Shown here piece after piece: positions 16,466 to 25,989 of a stretch of DNA of 33,449 nucleotides; the first letter of the stretch is position 1, and each line of letters opens with the position of its first letter. The notes beneath the pieces were generated by a model that did not search any database, was not told the DNA's origin, and worked only from the letters and a program-made list of their open reading frames with translations. Source of the DNA: Clostridia bacterium. GTDB lineage: Bacteria > Bacillota > Clostridia > TANB77 > CAG-508. Position numbers and translations under genes: made by a program. The stretch covers positions 1-33,449 of the forward strand of contig JAAVZW010000056.1 of assembly GCA_022791835.1 (NCBI GenBank), given 5' to 3'.

Positions 16466-17689
16466 ATGAAAAAAACAAAAATTATATCAATCATTTTAAT
16501 GATAGCAATCATTCTAAGTGCGTTTAGTTTAAGCACAAGAGTAATTGGAACAGAACCAGATGCAGGAGAACCAGGAGATAATGCAAGAACATCAGCAGAA
16601 GGAGAGCCAGTAGTAACTTCAGAAACAGAAGGAGAACCAGAAAATACTACAGATGATGGACATAATCATACAGAAGACGAAGATTTTGTAGTTCATAGTG
16701 GGGATTTGTATATAGCAAGTGCAGACCGTGAATACATTATGGATCAAAATGTAGATGGAAATGTATATATATTTGGAAAGAATGTAAAAGTAACAGGAAG
16801 CATAAATGGTTCATTATTTGTATGCGCATCAGGAAATCTAACAATAGAAAAAGATGCATACATTGCATGCCATGTATTTGCATTTGCAGATACAATTCAA
16901 ATGAGTGGAATCGCATTTGATTTATATGCAGTAGGCTTTAATGTAACTGTAAATGAAGGTTCTATCATTTCAAGAGATATGAGAGTCGCAGGAAATAATA
17001 TATATTTAGCAGGAGCAACAGGAAGAGATGTTTTAGCATATGGACAAAAAATAACAGCTCCAGAAGAAGCAGAAAAATTAATTATTTATGGAAGCTTAAA
17101 ATATCAATCAAATAGTGAAATTGCAAACCTAGATAAAGCAAGCATTACAGGAGAGGTAAGTTATAATCAATTAAAAGGAAAAGAAGACAAAGCATATACA
17201 GTAATAGAATACGTATTAAGTGCAATAGGTACAATAGTATTTGATATTGTTATGTACTTACTATTCATATTCTTCGCACCAAAATTTGTAGAAAAATCAA
17301 AAGAATATGTATCAACAAAAGGATTATTAGCATTTGCAGTAGGAGTAGCATTTGTAATATTAGTACCAATAATATCACTACTACTATTCATGACAGGAGT
17401 AGGAGCAGGTTTAGGATTCTTTGCACTATTCTTATATGCAACATTACTAATGCTAAACGCATTCGCTGTTACACTTGCAACAACAGAATTCATAGCACCA
17501 AAATTAAAAATGGGAGAAGACAAATTCAAAAAAGGATTACTACTAATCCCAATAAGCTTAGTAATCTGGGGCTTAAGAAAAATTCCATTCATAGGAAGCT
17601 GGATAGCAACAATAGTATTCATATGTGGAGTAGGAATTTTAATATTCTATCAATTTGATAAAAGAAGAAAAACAAAAGAAGAAAAATAA
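16466..17689 (+). CDS. Exported bactofilin-like (polymer-forming) domain with C-terminal membrane helices
   Basis: 407 residues. Residues 1-28 are a signal peptide or first membrane helix. Residues ~30-75 are an acidic Glu/Gly/Pro-rich linker with an HNH-rich turn. Residues ~80-230 form repeated short beta strands (DGNVYIFGKNVKVTGSINGS and following) typical of polymer-forming beta-solenoid/bactofilin-like domains. Four or more membrane helices occupy ~245-400, including a helix-breaking GVGAGLGFFALF stretch. The tail is basic. It may form a membrane-linked surface or intracellular scaffold. The gene ends with a clear terminator. Confidence 0.7.
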   Translation: MKKTKIISIILMIAIILSAFSLSTRVIGTEPDAGEPGDNARTSAEGEPVVTSETEGEPENTTDDGHNHTEDEDFVVHSGDLYIASADREYIMDQNVDGNVYIFGKNVKVTGSINGSLFVCASGNLTIEKDAYIACHVFAFADTIQMSGIAFDLYAVGFNVTVNEGSIISRDMRVAGNNIYLAGATGRDVLAYGQKITAPEEAEKLIIYGSLKYQSNSEIANLDKASITGEVSYNQLKGKEDKAYTVIEYVLSAIGTIVFDIVMYLLFIFFAPKFVEKSKEYVSTKGLLAFAVGVAFVILVPIISLLLFMTGVGAGLGFFALFLYATLLMLNAFAVTLATTEFIAPKLKMGEDKFKKGLLLIPISLVIWGLRKIPFIGSWIATIVFICGVGILIFYQFDKRRKTKEEK

Positions 17690-17703
17690 AATATAATTTT
17701 CAA

Positions 17704-17729
17704 GGGCGACTAAAAGTCGCCCACTTTTA
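17704..17729 (+). terminator. Terminator
   Basis: GGGCGAC (17704-17710), 5-base loop, GTCGCCC (17716-17722), then ACTTTT. It closes the 16466 gene. Confidence 0.88.
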
Positions 17730-17808
17730 TAGAATATAAAAAAACAAAAATATACTAGCAAATTATAAAAGCAAGTGCTATACTTAATATATAAAGGAGG
17801 AATTGAGT

Positions 17809-18114
17809 ATGCAACAAAAACTAAAAAAATTACCAAATTCGTATCAAGAAGACATAAAAAAGGCAACAGAAATTCTAAAACAAAATGGAGCAACAGAAGT
17901 ATTTATCTTTGGCTCTATTGCAAATGGAAGATTTAATGAAAACTCAGATATAGACATAGCAGTCAGAGGATTAAAACAAAAAGACTTTTATAAAGTAGCA
18001 TCAATACTAATGTTTGAATTAGAAAATGAATTTGATTTAACAGACCTAGATGATAAAGAAAATCGTTTTTCACAAATGTTATTGAAGGTAGGAGAATTAT
18101 TAAAAGTTGGATAG
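17809..18114 (+). CDS. Minimal nucleotidyltransferase (MNT/MntA-type)
   Basis: About 101 residues. The core motif GSIANGRFNENSDIDIAV contains the GSxAxG...SDxD signature of DNA polymerase beta-like minimal nucleotidyltransferases, with a later acidic LTDLDD. In HEPN/MNT toxin-antitoxin pairs this protein adenylylates and silences the HEPN RNase. The start at ATG 17809 has AAGGAGG 8 bases upstream; a TTG two codons earlier is less likely. Directly downstream only short, probably decayed coding remnants follow, so the partner gene seems lost or is very diverged. Confidence 0.8.
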   Translation: MQQKLKKLPNSYQEDIKKATEILKQNGATEVFIFGSIANGRFNENSDIDIAVRGLKQKDFYKVASILMFELENEFDLTDLDDKENRFSQMLLKVGELLKVG

Positions 18115-18291
18115 AATTGTAAAGGAGAAAATAGAATTTCAATTAAACTGGAAAAAAATGCAACTTCTAGTAGAAGAAATACATCATGTGTGGAGTGAAA
18201 TTAAAAGCAATCTAATTAAAATCACAAATTTGTAGAGGGAACAAGTGGAGGACCCATATTTGATGCAAAAGGATATACAATATTAAAATAA
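18107..18291 (+). pseudogene. Short coding remnants: possible HEPN-partner stub and serine-protease-like fragment
   Basis: A TTG-start ORF (18107-18235, 42 codons) overlaps the MNT stop and reads as an amphipathic helical start (phrase KIEFQLNWKKMQLLVEE), as a HEPN partner might begin, but it then stops. In another frame, 18226-18291 encodes VEGTSGGPIFDAKGY and a stop; the G-T-S-G-G-P core resembles the nucleophile motif of trypsin-like proteases. Neither is a whole gene. The region looks like a recombination junction. Confidence 0.35.
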
Positions 18292-18313
18292 AAATTAAGA
18301 TGGAGAATGTATA

Positions 18314-18715
18314 ATGAAAAAAGGTTACATGATAGTATTAGGAATTATGTTAATACTAATAATAGCACTATCCATAATATGTTTTATACTTATAAATAAT
18401 AGAAAAATTAAACTAGAAATAAAAGAAGGCACATTAACTGAGACAAGTGCAGTATTGATAATCAATCATGAATATGAACCTAAAATAAGTTTCGGAGAAT
18501 TTTTCTTCATTGAAAAGAAAGAAGGACTTATTTGGAAGGAATTAGAAGCAGAGAATTTGGCAACTGCATTAATCGGATATACAAGCTATGGAAAAGGAGC
18601 GACGGAAACAAAGATAAACTGGGCAGAACAATATGGAAAATTAAAAAAAGGAAAGTACAGAATAAAAAAATACATAAATGGCAAGCTATATTCTGTAAAA
18701 TTTAAAATAAAATAA
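18314..18715 (+). CDS. Membrane-anchored Ig-like (Big_14-type) domain protein
   Basis: 133 residues. One N-terminal hydrophobic segment (~5-29) serves as signal or anchor. The rest is a beta domain with the pattern SAVLIINHEYEPKISFGEFF, then ATETKINWAEQYGKLKKGKYRI and a final strand, as in small bacterial immunoglobulin-like exported proteins. These are common, poorly understood extracytoplasmic proteins of Firmicutes. A strong terminator follows, so the gene is probably monocistronic. Confidence 0.65.
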   Translation: MKKGYMIVLGIMLILIIALSIICFILINNRKIKLEIKEGTLTETSAVLIINHEYEPKISFGEFFFIEKKEGLIWKELEAENLATALIGYTSYGKGATETKINWAEQYGKLKKGKYRIKKYINGKLYSVKFKIK

Positions 18716-18724
18716 AAAATTATT

Positions 18725-18757
18725 CCCCCAATTCTTAGAAATTGGGGGTTATTTTTT
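18725..18757 (+). terminator. Strong rho-independent terminator
   Basis: CCCCCAATT (18725-18733), 6-base loop, AATTGGGGG (18740-18748), then a T-run. The following ~260 bases up to the polysaccharide operon hold no gene that I can see, only the promoter at 18931. Confidence 0.93.
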
Positions 18758-18930
18758 TGTATTTTAGGAAAGTATGTGCGTAGTGTGTAATTAATATATA
18801 AGATGATTATGGTTGGGATTACAAATTCTAACTAATTTTATCATTTAAGAATTGTTAAGTTTGTTCCATTGTTGAAAATATAAAATTTTGCAAAAAAATC
18901 CAAATATTTATGAATAAATTATGAATTTAC

Positions 18931-18959
18931 TTGATATTTTCTAATATATTTTATATAAT
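18931..18959 (+). promoter_or_regulatory. Promoter of the polysaccharide operon
   Basis: TTGATA at 18931-18936, a 17-nt spacer and TATAAT at 18954-18959. A ~60-base leader follows to the manC start. Genes from 19024 to 33015 are all on this strand with gaps under 40 bases, so this promoter could serve all of them. Confidence 0.65.
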
Positions 18960-19023
18960 AGGTGTGTACATTTTACGCAAATGAGCGTGAAGTGTTCATT
19001 TCCTAGAAAATGGAGGATTAATT

Positions 19024-20055
19024 ATGTTTTGTGCTTTAATAATGGCAGGCGGAAAAGGAACAAGATTCTGGCCAAAATCAACTGAAAATATGCCAAAGCA
19101 ATTTTTAAATCTAATAGGCGAAAAAACAATGATACAACTTACATATGATAGACTTCTTAAAGTTATGCCTAAAGAAAGGATATTTGTTGTAACTTGCAGA
19201 AGATATAAAGAATTAGTAGCAAAGCAACTAGAAAATATACCAGAAAAAAATATAATAATAGAACCAGAAGGTAGAAATACAGCACCATGTATATTACTTG
19301 CAACAATGTATATAAAAGAACTATATAATGATGCAACAATAGCAGTATTACCATCAGATCACGCAATAAAAAATACAGATGAATTTTGTGAAATTCTAAA
19401 ATGCGCAAACGAATATGTAGAAAATCAAAATAATAAAGCAATAGTAACAATAGGAATAACACCAAACAGAGCAGAAACGGGCTATGGCTATATCAAATTT
19501 GAAAAATCAACTTCGAAAGTATTAAAAGTAGAAAGATTTGTAGAAAAACCAAATCTAGAAAAAGCAATAGAATATTTGAATACAGGAATGTACTTGTGGA
19601 ATGCAGGAATGTTTATATTTAATGCAGATAATATGCTAAATGAGTTAGAAGCAAATTATTCTGGGTATAATGTACTTAAAGAACTTCCAAGTATAAAAGA
19701 CAGTAATTATAATACAAAACTTTCAGAACTATATTCAAATTGTGAAGCAATATCAATAGACTATGCAGTAATGGAAAAATCTCAAAATATATATGTGATA
19801 CCAGGAGATTTCGGATGGGATGACATAGGTACATGGAATTCCTTAGAAAGATATATAACAAAAGACGATAACGAAAATATACTTAATGGAAAAGTCCAAG
19901 CATATAACTCAAGAAACAACATAGTATATGCAGGAGGAAAAGAAGTCATACTACTAAATGCAGACAATATCTTTTGCATAGAAACAGACGATGTATTAGT
20001 TATAGGAGATAGAAACACAATAAATAAAGTACACGAGCTCAGAAATATAGTGTAA
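19024..20055 (+). CDS. manC: Mannose-1-phosphate guanylyltransferase
   Basis: 343 residues. Makes GDP-mannose from GTP and mannose-1-phosphate. The N-terminus has the nucleotidyltransferase signature LIMAGGKGTRFWPKS, followed by PKQFLNLIGEKTMIQ, EPEGRNTAPCI, VLPSDHAI, GYGYIKF, FVEKP (second signature) and WNAGMFIF. The length matches the monofunctional form without a fused isomerase domain, consistent with a separate manA at 32070. GGAGGATTAATT precedes the ATG. First gene of the cluster, setting up activated mannose for the glycosyltransferases downstream. Confidence 0.95.
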   Translation: MFCALIMAGGKGTRFWPKSTENMPKQFLNLIGEKTMIQLTYDRLLKVMPKERIFVVTCRRYKELVAKQLENIPEKNIIIEPEGRNTAPCILLATMYIKELYNDATIAVLPSDHAIKNTDEFCEILKCANEYVENQNNKAIVTIGITPNRAETGYGYIKFEKSTSKVLKVERFVEKPNLEKAIEYLNTGMYLWNAGMFIFNADNMLNELEANYSGYNVLKELPSIKDSNYNTKLSELYSNCEAISIDYAVMEKSQNIYVIPGDFGWDDIGTWNSLERYITKDDNENILNGKVQAYNSRNNIVYAGGKEVILLNADNIFCIETDDVLVIGDRNTINKVHELRNIV

Positions 20056-20084
20056 AACTATATACGAAAGGAAAGATACAAAAT

Positions 20085-21176
20085 ATGAAGGTTGCGATTG
20101 TACATGATTGGCTTACCAACATGGGAGGGGCAGAACAAGTCGTAATAAACATGAAAAAGTGCTACAAAGACGCTCCAATTTACACAAGCCTCTACACACC
20201 AGACAACTTATCAGACGAATTAAAAAACATAGACGTTCGCACAAGTTGTTTGCAAAAAAAGAATAAAAAGCAAATTAACCATAAAAAATATTATCCATTT
20301 ATGCCAACAGCCTTTGAAAGATTTGACTTAAATGAATATGATGTAGTAATCAGCAGTAGTTCATGTTGTGCAAAAGGAGTTATAACAAAACCAAATAGTG
20401 TTCATATATGTTATTGTCATACTCCAATGCGTTATGCCTGGGATAAAAGAGATGAATATACAGAAGGCATGGGAAAACTAAAAAAGAAATTAATAAGAAT
20501 ATTATTACATTATATGAGAATTTGGGATGTAGTATCAAGCAATAGAGTAGATTACTTTATTGCTAACTCAAATGAAGTAAAAACAAGAATACAAAAACAC
20601 TATAAAAGAGATTCAATAGTAATAAATCCACCAGTAAGATGTAAATTTTTTGACATATCAAAAACAGATGGAGATTATTATTTAGTACTATCAAGGCTAG
20701 TAGGCTACAAAAGGTTCGACCTAGCAGTAAAAGCATGTAAAGAACTAAACAAAAAACTAGTTGTAATAGGAGAAGGACCAGAAAGAGCAAACTTAGAAAA
20801 AATAGCAGAAGGAAACAAGAACATAACTTTCCTAGGAAGACAATCAGACGAAATGGTAAAAAAATACATGTCAGAATGTAAAGCCTTACTATTCCCAGGA
20901 GAAGAAGACTTTGGAATAGTACCAGTAGAAGTACAAGCTTGTGGAAGACCAGTAATAGCATATGGAAAAGGCGGGGTTCTAGATAGTGTGATAGATGGAA
21001 AAACAGGAATATTTTTTATGAACCAAACAGTAGAAGACGTAAAAACAGCAATACAAAAACTAGAAAATACAAAATTTGATAAAGAAGAAATTAGAAAGCA
21101 CGCAATGCAATTCGATGAAGAAGAATTTAGAAAAAAACTTACCGAATTTGTAGAGAAAGTAGTTGAAGAAAAATGA
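20085..21176 (+). CDS. GT4 glycosyltransferase (WbaZ-like, probably mannosyl)
   Basis: 363 residues, GT-B fold. N-terminal acceptor side: [34 protein letters not shown] and [15 protein letters not shown]-terminal nucleotide-sugar side: [22 protein letters not shown] and the EX7E-like region [26 protein letters not shown]. These match the WbaZ-type mannosyltransferases of O-antigen clusters. Its stop overlaps the next GT4 start by ATGA. GDP-mannose as donor is inferred from the cluster. Confidence 0.88.
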   Translation: MKVAIVHDWLTNMGGAEQVVINMKKCYKDAPIYTSLYTPDNLSDELKNIDVRTSCLQKKNKKQINHKKYYPFMPTAFERFDLNEYDVVISSSSCCAKGVITKPNSVHICYCHTPMRYAWDKRDEYTEGMGKLKKKLIRILLHYMRIWDVVSSNRVDYFIANSNEVKTRIQKHYKRDSIVINPPVRCKFFDISKTDGDYYLVLSRLVGYKRFDLAVKACKELNKKLVVIGEGPERANLEKIAEGNKNITFLGRQSDEMVKKYMSECKALLFPGEEDFGIVPVEVQACGRPVIAYGKGGVLDSVIDGKTGIFFMNQTVEDVKTAIQKLENTKFDKEEIRKHAMQFDEEEFRKKLTEFVEKVVEEK

Positions 21177-22255
21177 AAGTAGCAGTAGATGCAAGAATGT
21201 ATAATATGTCTGGCATAGGCACATATATCCAAAACCTCATGAAAAATGATTGCTACCAAATAGCATTAGGAAGTACAGAAGAATTAAAGGATGTAAAAAA
21301 CGTAGATACAAAATTAGAATTCGAAGCACCAATATATGGGATAAAAGAACAACTAAAATTTCCATATAAAGCCTTGAAAAAACTAAAACCAGATATATTG
21401 CATATACCACACTACAATGTACCAATATTCTATAAAGGGGACATGGTAGTCACAATACATGACCTAACACATCTAGTATATAGTGAATTTTTTGGAAGTA
21501 AACTAGCAATACTTTATGCTAAAATCATGCTAAAAATAGCAACAAAAAAAGCAAAAGTAATATTAACAGTATCAGAAAACACAAAAAAAGATATAATAAA
21601 ATACTTAAAAGTAGATGAAAACAAAATAAAAGTAACTTACTTAGGAATAAAAGAAGAAATCAAAGAAAAACAAAAACAAGACATAGAATATCTTTATGAA
21701 AAATATAAAATACCAAAAGACAAGAAGATACTAATGTATGTAGGAAATCTAAAACCACATAAAAACCTAGAAAGATTACTAGAAGCGTTTAGCAAACTAA
21801 AAAATAATGATAAATGTGTACTACTTTTAGTAGGTAAAGCGTTTGAAAACTATAAAATATTAGAAGAAAAAGAAAAAACACTAAAAATAGAAGATAAAGT
21901 AATTCATACAGGAATAGTAGAAGACGAGGAACTTACAGATTTATATAATTTAGTAGAACTATTCGTATTTCCATCACTATATGAAGGCTTTGGTCTGCCA
22001 ATTCTAGAAGCAATGGCATGTGGCACAAAAGTAGTAAGTTCAAATGCATCATCGCTACCAGAAGTAGGAGGAGATGTAATAAAATACTTTGAACCTAAAA
22101 ATATAGAAGAAATGGCAGAAGTAATGGAAAAAGAACTAGAAAGAAAAGATACAGAAGAAGAAAAAAATAAAAGAATAAAATGGGCAAAAAACTTTAACTT
22201 TGAAAAAACGAGTAGAGAAGTAAACAATGCTTTTAATTCGTGTAAAAAACAATAG
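21173..22255 (+). CDS. GT4 glycosyltransferase
   Basis: 360 residues, GT-B fold. N-terminus [20 protein letters not shown], then [17 protein letters not shown]-terminal half with [20 protein letters not shown] and [19 protein letters not shown] (EX7E motif) and SLPEVGGD. Translationally coupled to the preceding GT4. Closely similar in motif order to the gene at 23781, suggesting a duplicated pair. Confidence 0.9.
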   Translation: MKVAVDARMYNMSGIGTYIQNLMKNDCYQIALGSTEELKDVKNVDTKLEFEAPIYGIKEQLKFPYKALKKLKPDILHIPHYNVPIFYKGDMVVTIHDLTHLVYSEFFGSKLAILYAKIMLKIATKKAKVILTVSENTKKDIIKYLKVDENKIKVTYLGIKEEIKEKQKQDIEYLYEKYKIPKDKKILMYVGNLKPHKNLERLLEAFSKLKNNDKCVLLLVGKAFENYKILEEKEKTLKIEDKVIHTGIVEDEELTDLYNLVELFVFPSLYEGFGLPILEAMACGTKVVSSNASSLPEVGGDVIKYFEPKNIEEMAEVMEKELERKDTEEEKNKRIKWAKNFNFEKTSREVNNAFNSCKKQ

Positions 22256-22278
22256 AAAAAAGGAGAGAATAAAGCAAA

Positions 22279-23764
22279 ATGGAAATAACACTATTAGGGT
22301 GGATAACAATAGTTATTACAATATATGCTTTTTTTAAAAATGAAAAACTACTACTATATATGATGGTATTTTTAGCACCATTCACAGCAGCAAATCTTAT
22401 ACATATAACATGGACAACCACACCAGTCCAAACCTTTGAATTTACAGGAGCAGTATGGCTCTTAAGAGAATTTATAAATTTTATAAAAACAAAACCAAAA
22501 CTTAGCAAAGACATAATTATTAACAAATTCAAACAGAACAAGTTAGCTACAGCCTTCCTAATATTTATAATTGTTATAATCATAAGTGAAATATACTTAG
22601 CAATATCAGGATTAACATTAGAATATACAGGACTAGAAGGCGAAGCAGGTCTTGTAAAATTCAGCAAAGCAAATATAACAAGAGCAGTCATAACAATATT
22701 CATATTTGTCAATATGATAGTATTATCATTTAAAATAAACTCTAGAGAAGAAATAAAAAAACTATTAAAAATATTCAGTATAGCATCAATATTTGCAGTA
22801 ATATGGGGACTGCTACAGTTCGTTACATATTACTTTGGTTTACCATATCCAGCATTCTTATTCAACAACAATCCATACGCAGCACAATGTTACGACCAAA
22901 TAGACAATAATGTAAAAAGAATATCTTCAATAGCTCTAGAACCATCAACATTTGCAATAAATCTATTTTGCTTTTTACCATTAGTGCTTGGAACATTTTT
23001 AGCAATAAAAGAAAAAATGAAAGAAAAGAAATATATAGTAACCTTTGTAATTCTAGTACTAACAACAGCATGTGCGATACTAACAACCTCTAGCACGACA
23101 TATGTAGGACTAGTAGCAGTATATGCACTATTTGGAGTATATATACTATTTAGCTTCATAAAAGGAGGAGAGCTAGATAATAGAAAAAGGAACTTCCTAA
23201 AAATGACACTTGCAACAGTAGTATCAATAGGATTCGCAGCAGTACTCTGTGTAGGTTCATTGAAAGTACGGATATAAACTGCAAACCATAGAACCAATTA
23301 AAATAGAAGTAAAAAAAGAAGAACAAAAAGAAGAGGAAGAAGAGAAATACAGCTCAGCCTTTGAAAACATGCTAAAAACTCTGCATCAAATGACAATAGG
23401 AAAATTAGCATCAGGCTCAGGACAAGAAAGAATGAGAGGAGAAGAAATAGGTTTATCACTACTTAAACATTCTCCAATATTTGGAATAGGACTAGGCTCA
23501 TATAGAACCTTTAGCCTATTTACAAACACCTTATTAAACATGGGAATAATAGGGGCAGTATCACTTTTATACATGCTATTTGTACCAATAAAAGCCCTAA
23601 TAAAATATAGAAAAAAAGATGAAACAATATGTGTAGTGCTACTAATTGCAATAATAGGAACAGCAATATCATTCTTTGTAGGAGTACCAGACCTAACCTA
23701 TACATTTTATTGGATGTTCTTAATATTTGGATATAAATATGCCACAATAGAAGAAGGTAAATAA
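22279..23764 (+). CDS. O-antigen ligase/polymerase-like membrane protein (Wzy/WaaL family), one CGG +1 shift
   Basis: 494 residues with +1 glycine reading of CGG at 23269. About ten membrane helices are seen. The large extracytoplasmic loop typical of Wzy_C/WaaL proteins spans roughly residues 330-390 and contains the recoding site itself, followed by a charged stretch and RMRGEEIGLSLLKHSPIFGIGLGSY, the family's H-x-x-x-G-x-G region. Without recoding, the protein would be cut within a few residues at that loop, losing the catalytic region and last helices. Likely polymerises or attaches the repeat unit made by the neighbouring transferases and flipped by the Wzx at 25990. Confidence 0.82.
23269..23272 (+). 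other. CGGA +1 recoding site in the Wzy/ligase gene
   Basis: In-frame CGG after GTA; the zero frame stops at 23277. The shift to GGA at 23270 gives GSLKVGYKLQTIEPI and joins the two halves of the protein. Confidence 0.9.
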
Positions 23765-23780
23765 TAAGGAGAGGATGTAA

Positions 23781-24903
23781 ATGAAGATAGGGATAGATGG
23801 AAGAGGACTAGAAGGAAAAAAATCAGGTATAGGAATATATATAGAAGAAGTAATAAAACAAATAAATAATATAGAAGATCAAGAAAACCAATACATAATA
23901 TATTCCCCAAGGAAAGTAGAAATAAATGCAAAATTAAAAAAACATATAATAATAAAAGATGGAAACAAAAGACTTCGGAAGCTTCTGGCTATACCTAAAA
24001 CTTCCAAAAATCCTTAAACAAGATAACATAGACGTATTTTGGGGAACACAACATTGTCTTCCAAAAAGAAATAAATATTCAAAAAAAATAAAATTTGTAT
24101 TAACAATACATGACCTAGCAATAAAAAAACTAAAAACAGTAGGTTCATTTAAAAACACAATAATACAAATGCTATTCCTTAAAAAGAGTATAAAAAATGC
24201 AGACAAAATAATTGCAATCTCAGAAGCAACTAAAAAAGACATAATAGAAATATTTAATATAAAGCCAGAAAAAATCCAAACAATATATAATGGCACGAAC
24301 ATAAATAATGAATACAAAGTAACAGAAAAAGAAGAACAAGAAATAAAAGAAAAATTCAAAATAGAAAATACACCATACATATTTTTCATAAGCACAATAG
24401 AACCTAGAAAAAATATACCAACACTCATAAAAGCATATAACTATGTTAGAGAAAAAGGAACAAACTTAAAATTAATCATAGCAGGAGGACTAGGTTGGAA
24501 ATATGAAAATGTACTAAAAGAAATAGAAAATTCAAAATATAAAGAAGACATAAACTTACCAGGATATATTTCAAAAGAAGAAAAACAGTACTTACTAAAA
24601 AACACCAAAGCACTAGTATATCCTTCATTATATGAAGGCTTTGGATTACCAATCCTCGAAGCAATGGCAAATGAGGCAGTAGTGATTACATCAAATGTAT
24701 CTTCACTCCCAGAAGTAGGAGGAAATGTAGCATATTATTACGAAGATGTTTTAGATTACAAATTACTAGGAGAGAAAATACTAGAAATAATAAATATAAA
24801 AACAGAAGAAAAAGAAGAAAGAATAAAACAAGGATTAGAACAAGTAAAAAAATTTACATGGGAAAAATGTGCAAAAGAGACATTAGATATAATAGGAGGA
24901 TAA
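23781..24903 (+). CDS. GT4 glycosyltransferase, one CGG +1 shift
   Basis: 373 residues when the CGG at 23976 is read as +1 glycine, the normal size of this family. N-terminal KIGIDGRGLEGKKSGIGIYI; around the site NKRLGSFWLYLKLPKIL; then NIDVFWGTQHCLP, VLTIHDLAIKK, FFISTIEPRKNIPTLIKAY and [18 protein letters not shown] with the EX7E glutamates, ending SLPEVGGN. Unshifted, the frame stops at 24017 with only 78 residues. GGAGAGG precedes the ATG. It resembles the GT4 at 21173 and may be its paralogue. Donor sugar unknown, mannose plausible from the cluster. Confidence 0.88.
23976..23979 (+). other. CGGA +1 recoding site in a GT4 gene
   Basis: In-frame CGG after CTT. The shift to GGA at 23977 gives KRLGSFWLYLKLP, the conserved approach to the acceptor-binding helix. 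Confidence 0.9.
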
Positions 24904-24904
24904 A

Positions 24905-25987
24905 ATGAAAATATGTTTTATAGTAGGAGCTTTTCCTATGATGAAATGTGGAGTAGGAGACTATACAAGTAAATTAGCAGAAGAACTAGCAAAAGATGGC
25001 AACGAAATTCATATCATAACATCAGAAAGAGCAAGCTCAGAATCTAAAAGCTTAAATGTACACAATATAGTAAAAGAATGGAAATTTTCAGCATTAAAAC
25101 CAATATTAAATGAATTAAAAAAGATACAACCAGATGTTGTTAATATTCAGTATCCAAGTGATGAATATTATAGAAGAACAGTCAGTGTTTTACCAATACT
25201 AATAAAAAGAAAAATAAAATGTAAAGTTACAATAACTGTACATGAATACGACTATTTTAACCTAAACGAGAATAGACTAAAAGACAAAATAAGACTATAC
25301 TTAAACTTTTGCAAATTAGATAAAATAATAACAGTAGAAGAAAAATTTATACCAAGAATAAAAAAAGATTACTCAAAAGCAAATATTGCATATATACCAA
25401 TAAGCTCTAATATACCAAGAAATAAAGCAAAAGCCGAAGATTTAGAAAACATAAGGAAAAAATACGAACTAGAAGGAAAAAAAGTACTGTCATACTTTGG
25501 ATTTGCAGTACCTGTAAAAGGAATTGAATATTTATTAAAATGTGTGCAAAAATTAGACGATGATGTAAAACTTCTATTCATAAACCATCTAGATGAAAAC
25601 AATGAATATCATAAAACTTTACTAGACTTAATCAAAGAACTAAAAATAGAAGAAAAAGTAGCGATAACAGGATTTATAGACGATGCAGAAGACGTAGCCA
25701 ATTTGTTAGAAGCAAGTGATATATGTGTATTACCATTTGTAAATGGACTAAAAAAGAGTAACGGTAGTTTTCTTGCAGCATATAACCAAAAAATAAAAAT
25801 TATAACCACATCTAATAAAGAAGAAGTAGAAGAAAAAGGAATATACTATGTTAAACCAAATCAAGAACAAGAATTATTAGAAAAAATACAATATGCTTTA
25901 GAAAAAGAAGAAGAAATCGACAGAGACATCTTAACTTGGGATAATGTAGTAAAAAGTTATTTAGAAAGTTTTAATGAGGTAATGTAA
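24905..25987 (+). CDS. GT4-like glycosyltransferase
   Basis: 360 residues, GT-B pattern. N-terminus ICFIVGAFPMMKCGVGDYTSKLAEEL (a glycine-rich loop), VVNIQYPSDEY and ITVHEYDYFN; C-terminal LSYFGFAVPVKGIEYLL, LLFINHLDENN and DICVLPFVNGLKKSNGS. The second half of the EX7E motif is not obvious, as in some divergent GT4 enzymes. It starts 1 base after the preceding GT4, with AGGAGG at that gene's end. Acceptor and donor unknown. Confidence 0.8.
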   Translation: MKICFIVGAFPMMKCGVGDYTSKLAEELAKDGNEIHIITSERASSESKSLNVHNIVKEWKFSALKPILNELKKIQPDVVNIQYPSDEYYRRTVSVLPILIKRKIKCKVTITVHEYDYFNLNENRLKDKIRLYLNFCKLDKIITVEEKFIPRIKKDYSKANIAYIPISSNIPRNKAKAEDLENIRKKYELEGKKVLSYFGFAVPVKGIEYLLKCVQKLDDDVKLLFINHLDENNEYHKTLLDLIKELKIEEKVAITGFIDDAEDVANLLEASDICVLPFVNGLKKSNGSFLAAYNQKIKIITTSNKEEVEEKGIYYVKPNQEQELLEKIQYALEKEEEIDRDILTWDNVVKSYLESFNEVM

Positions 25988-25989
25988 AT

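Noticed and set aside
18758..18930. Possible tRNA or riboswitch in the spacer before manC
   Set aside because: No cloverleaf, T-arm consensus or conserved riboswitch core could be found by eye.
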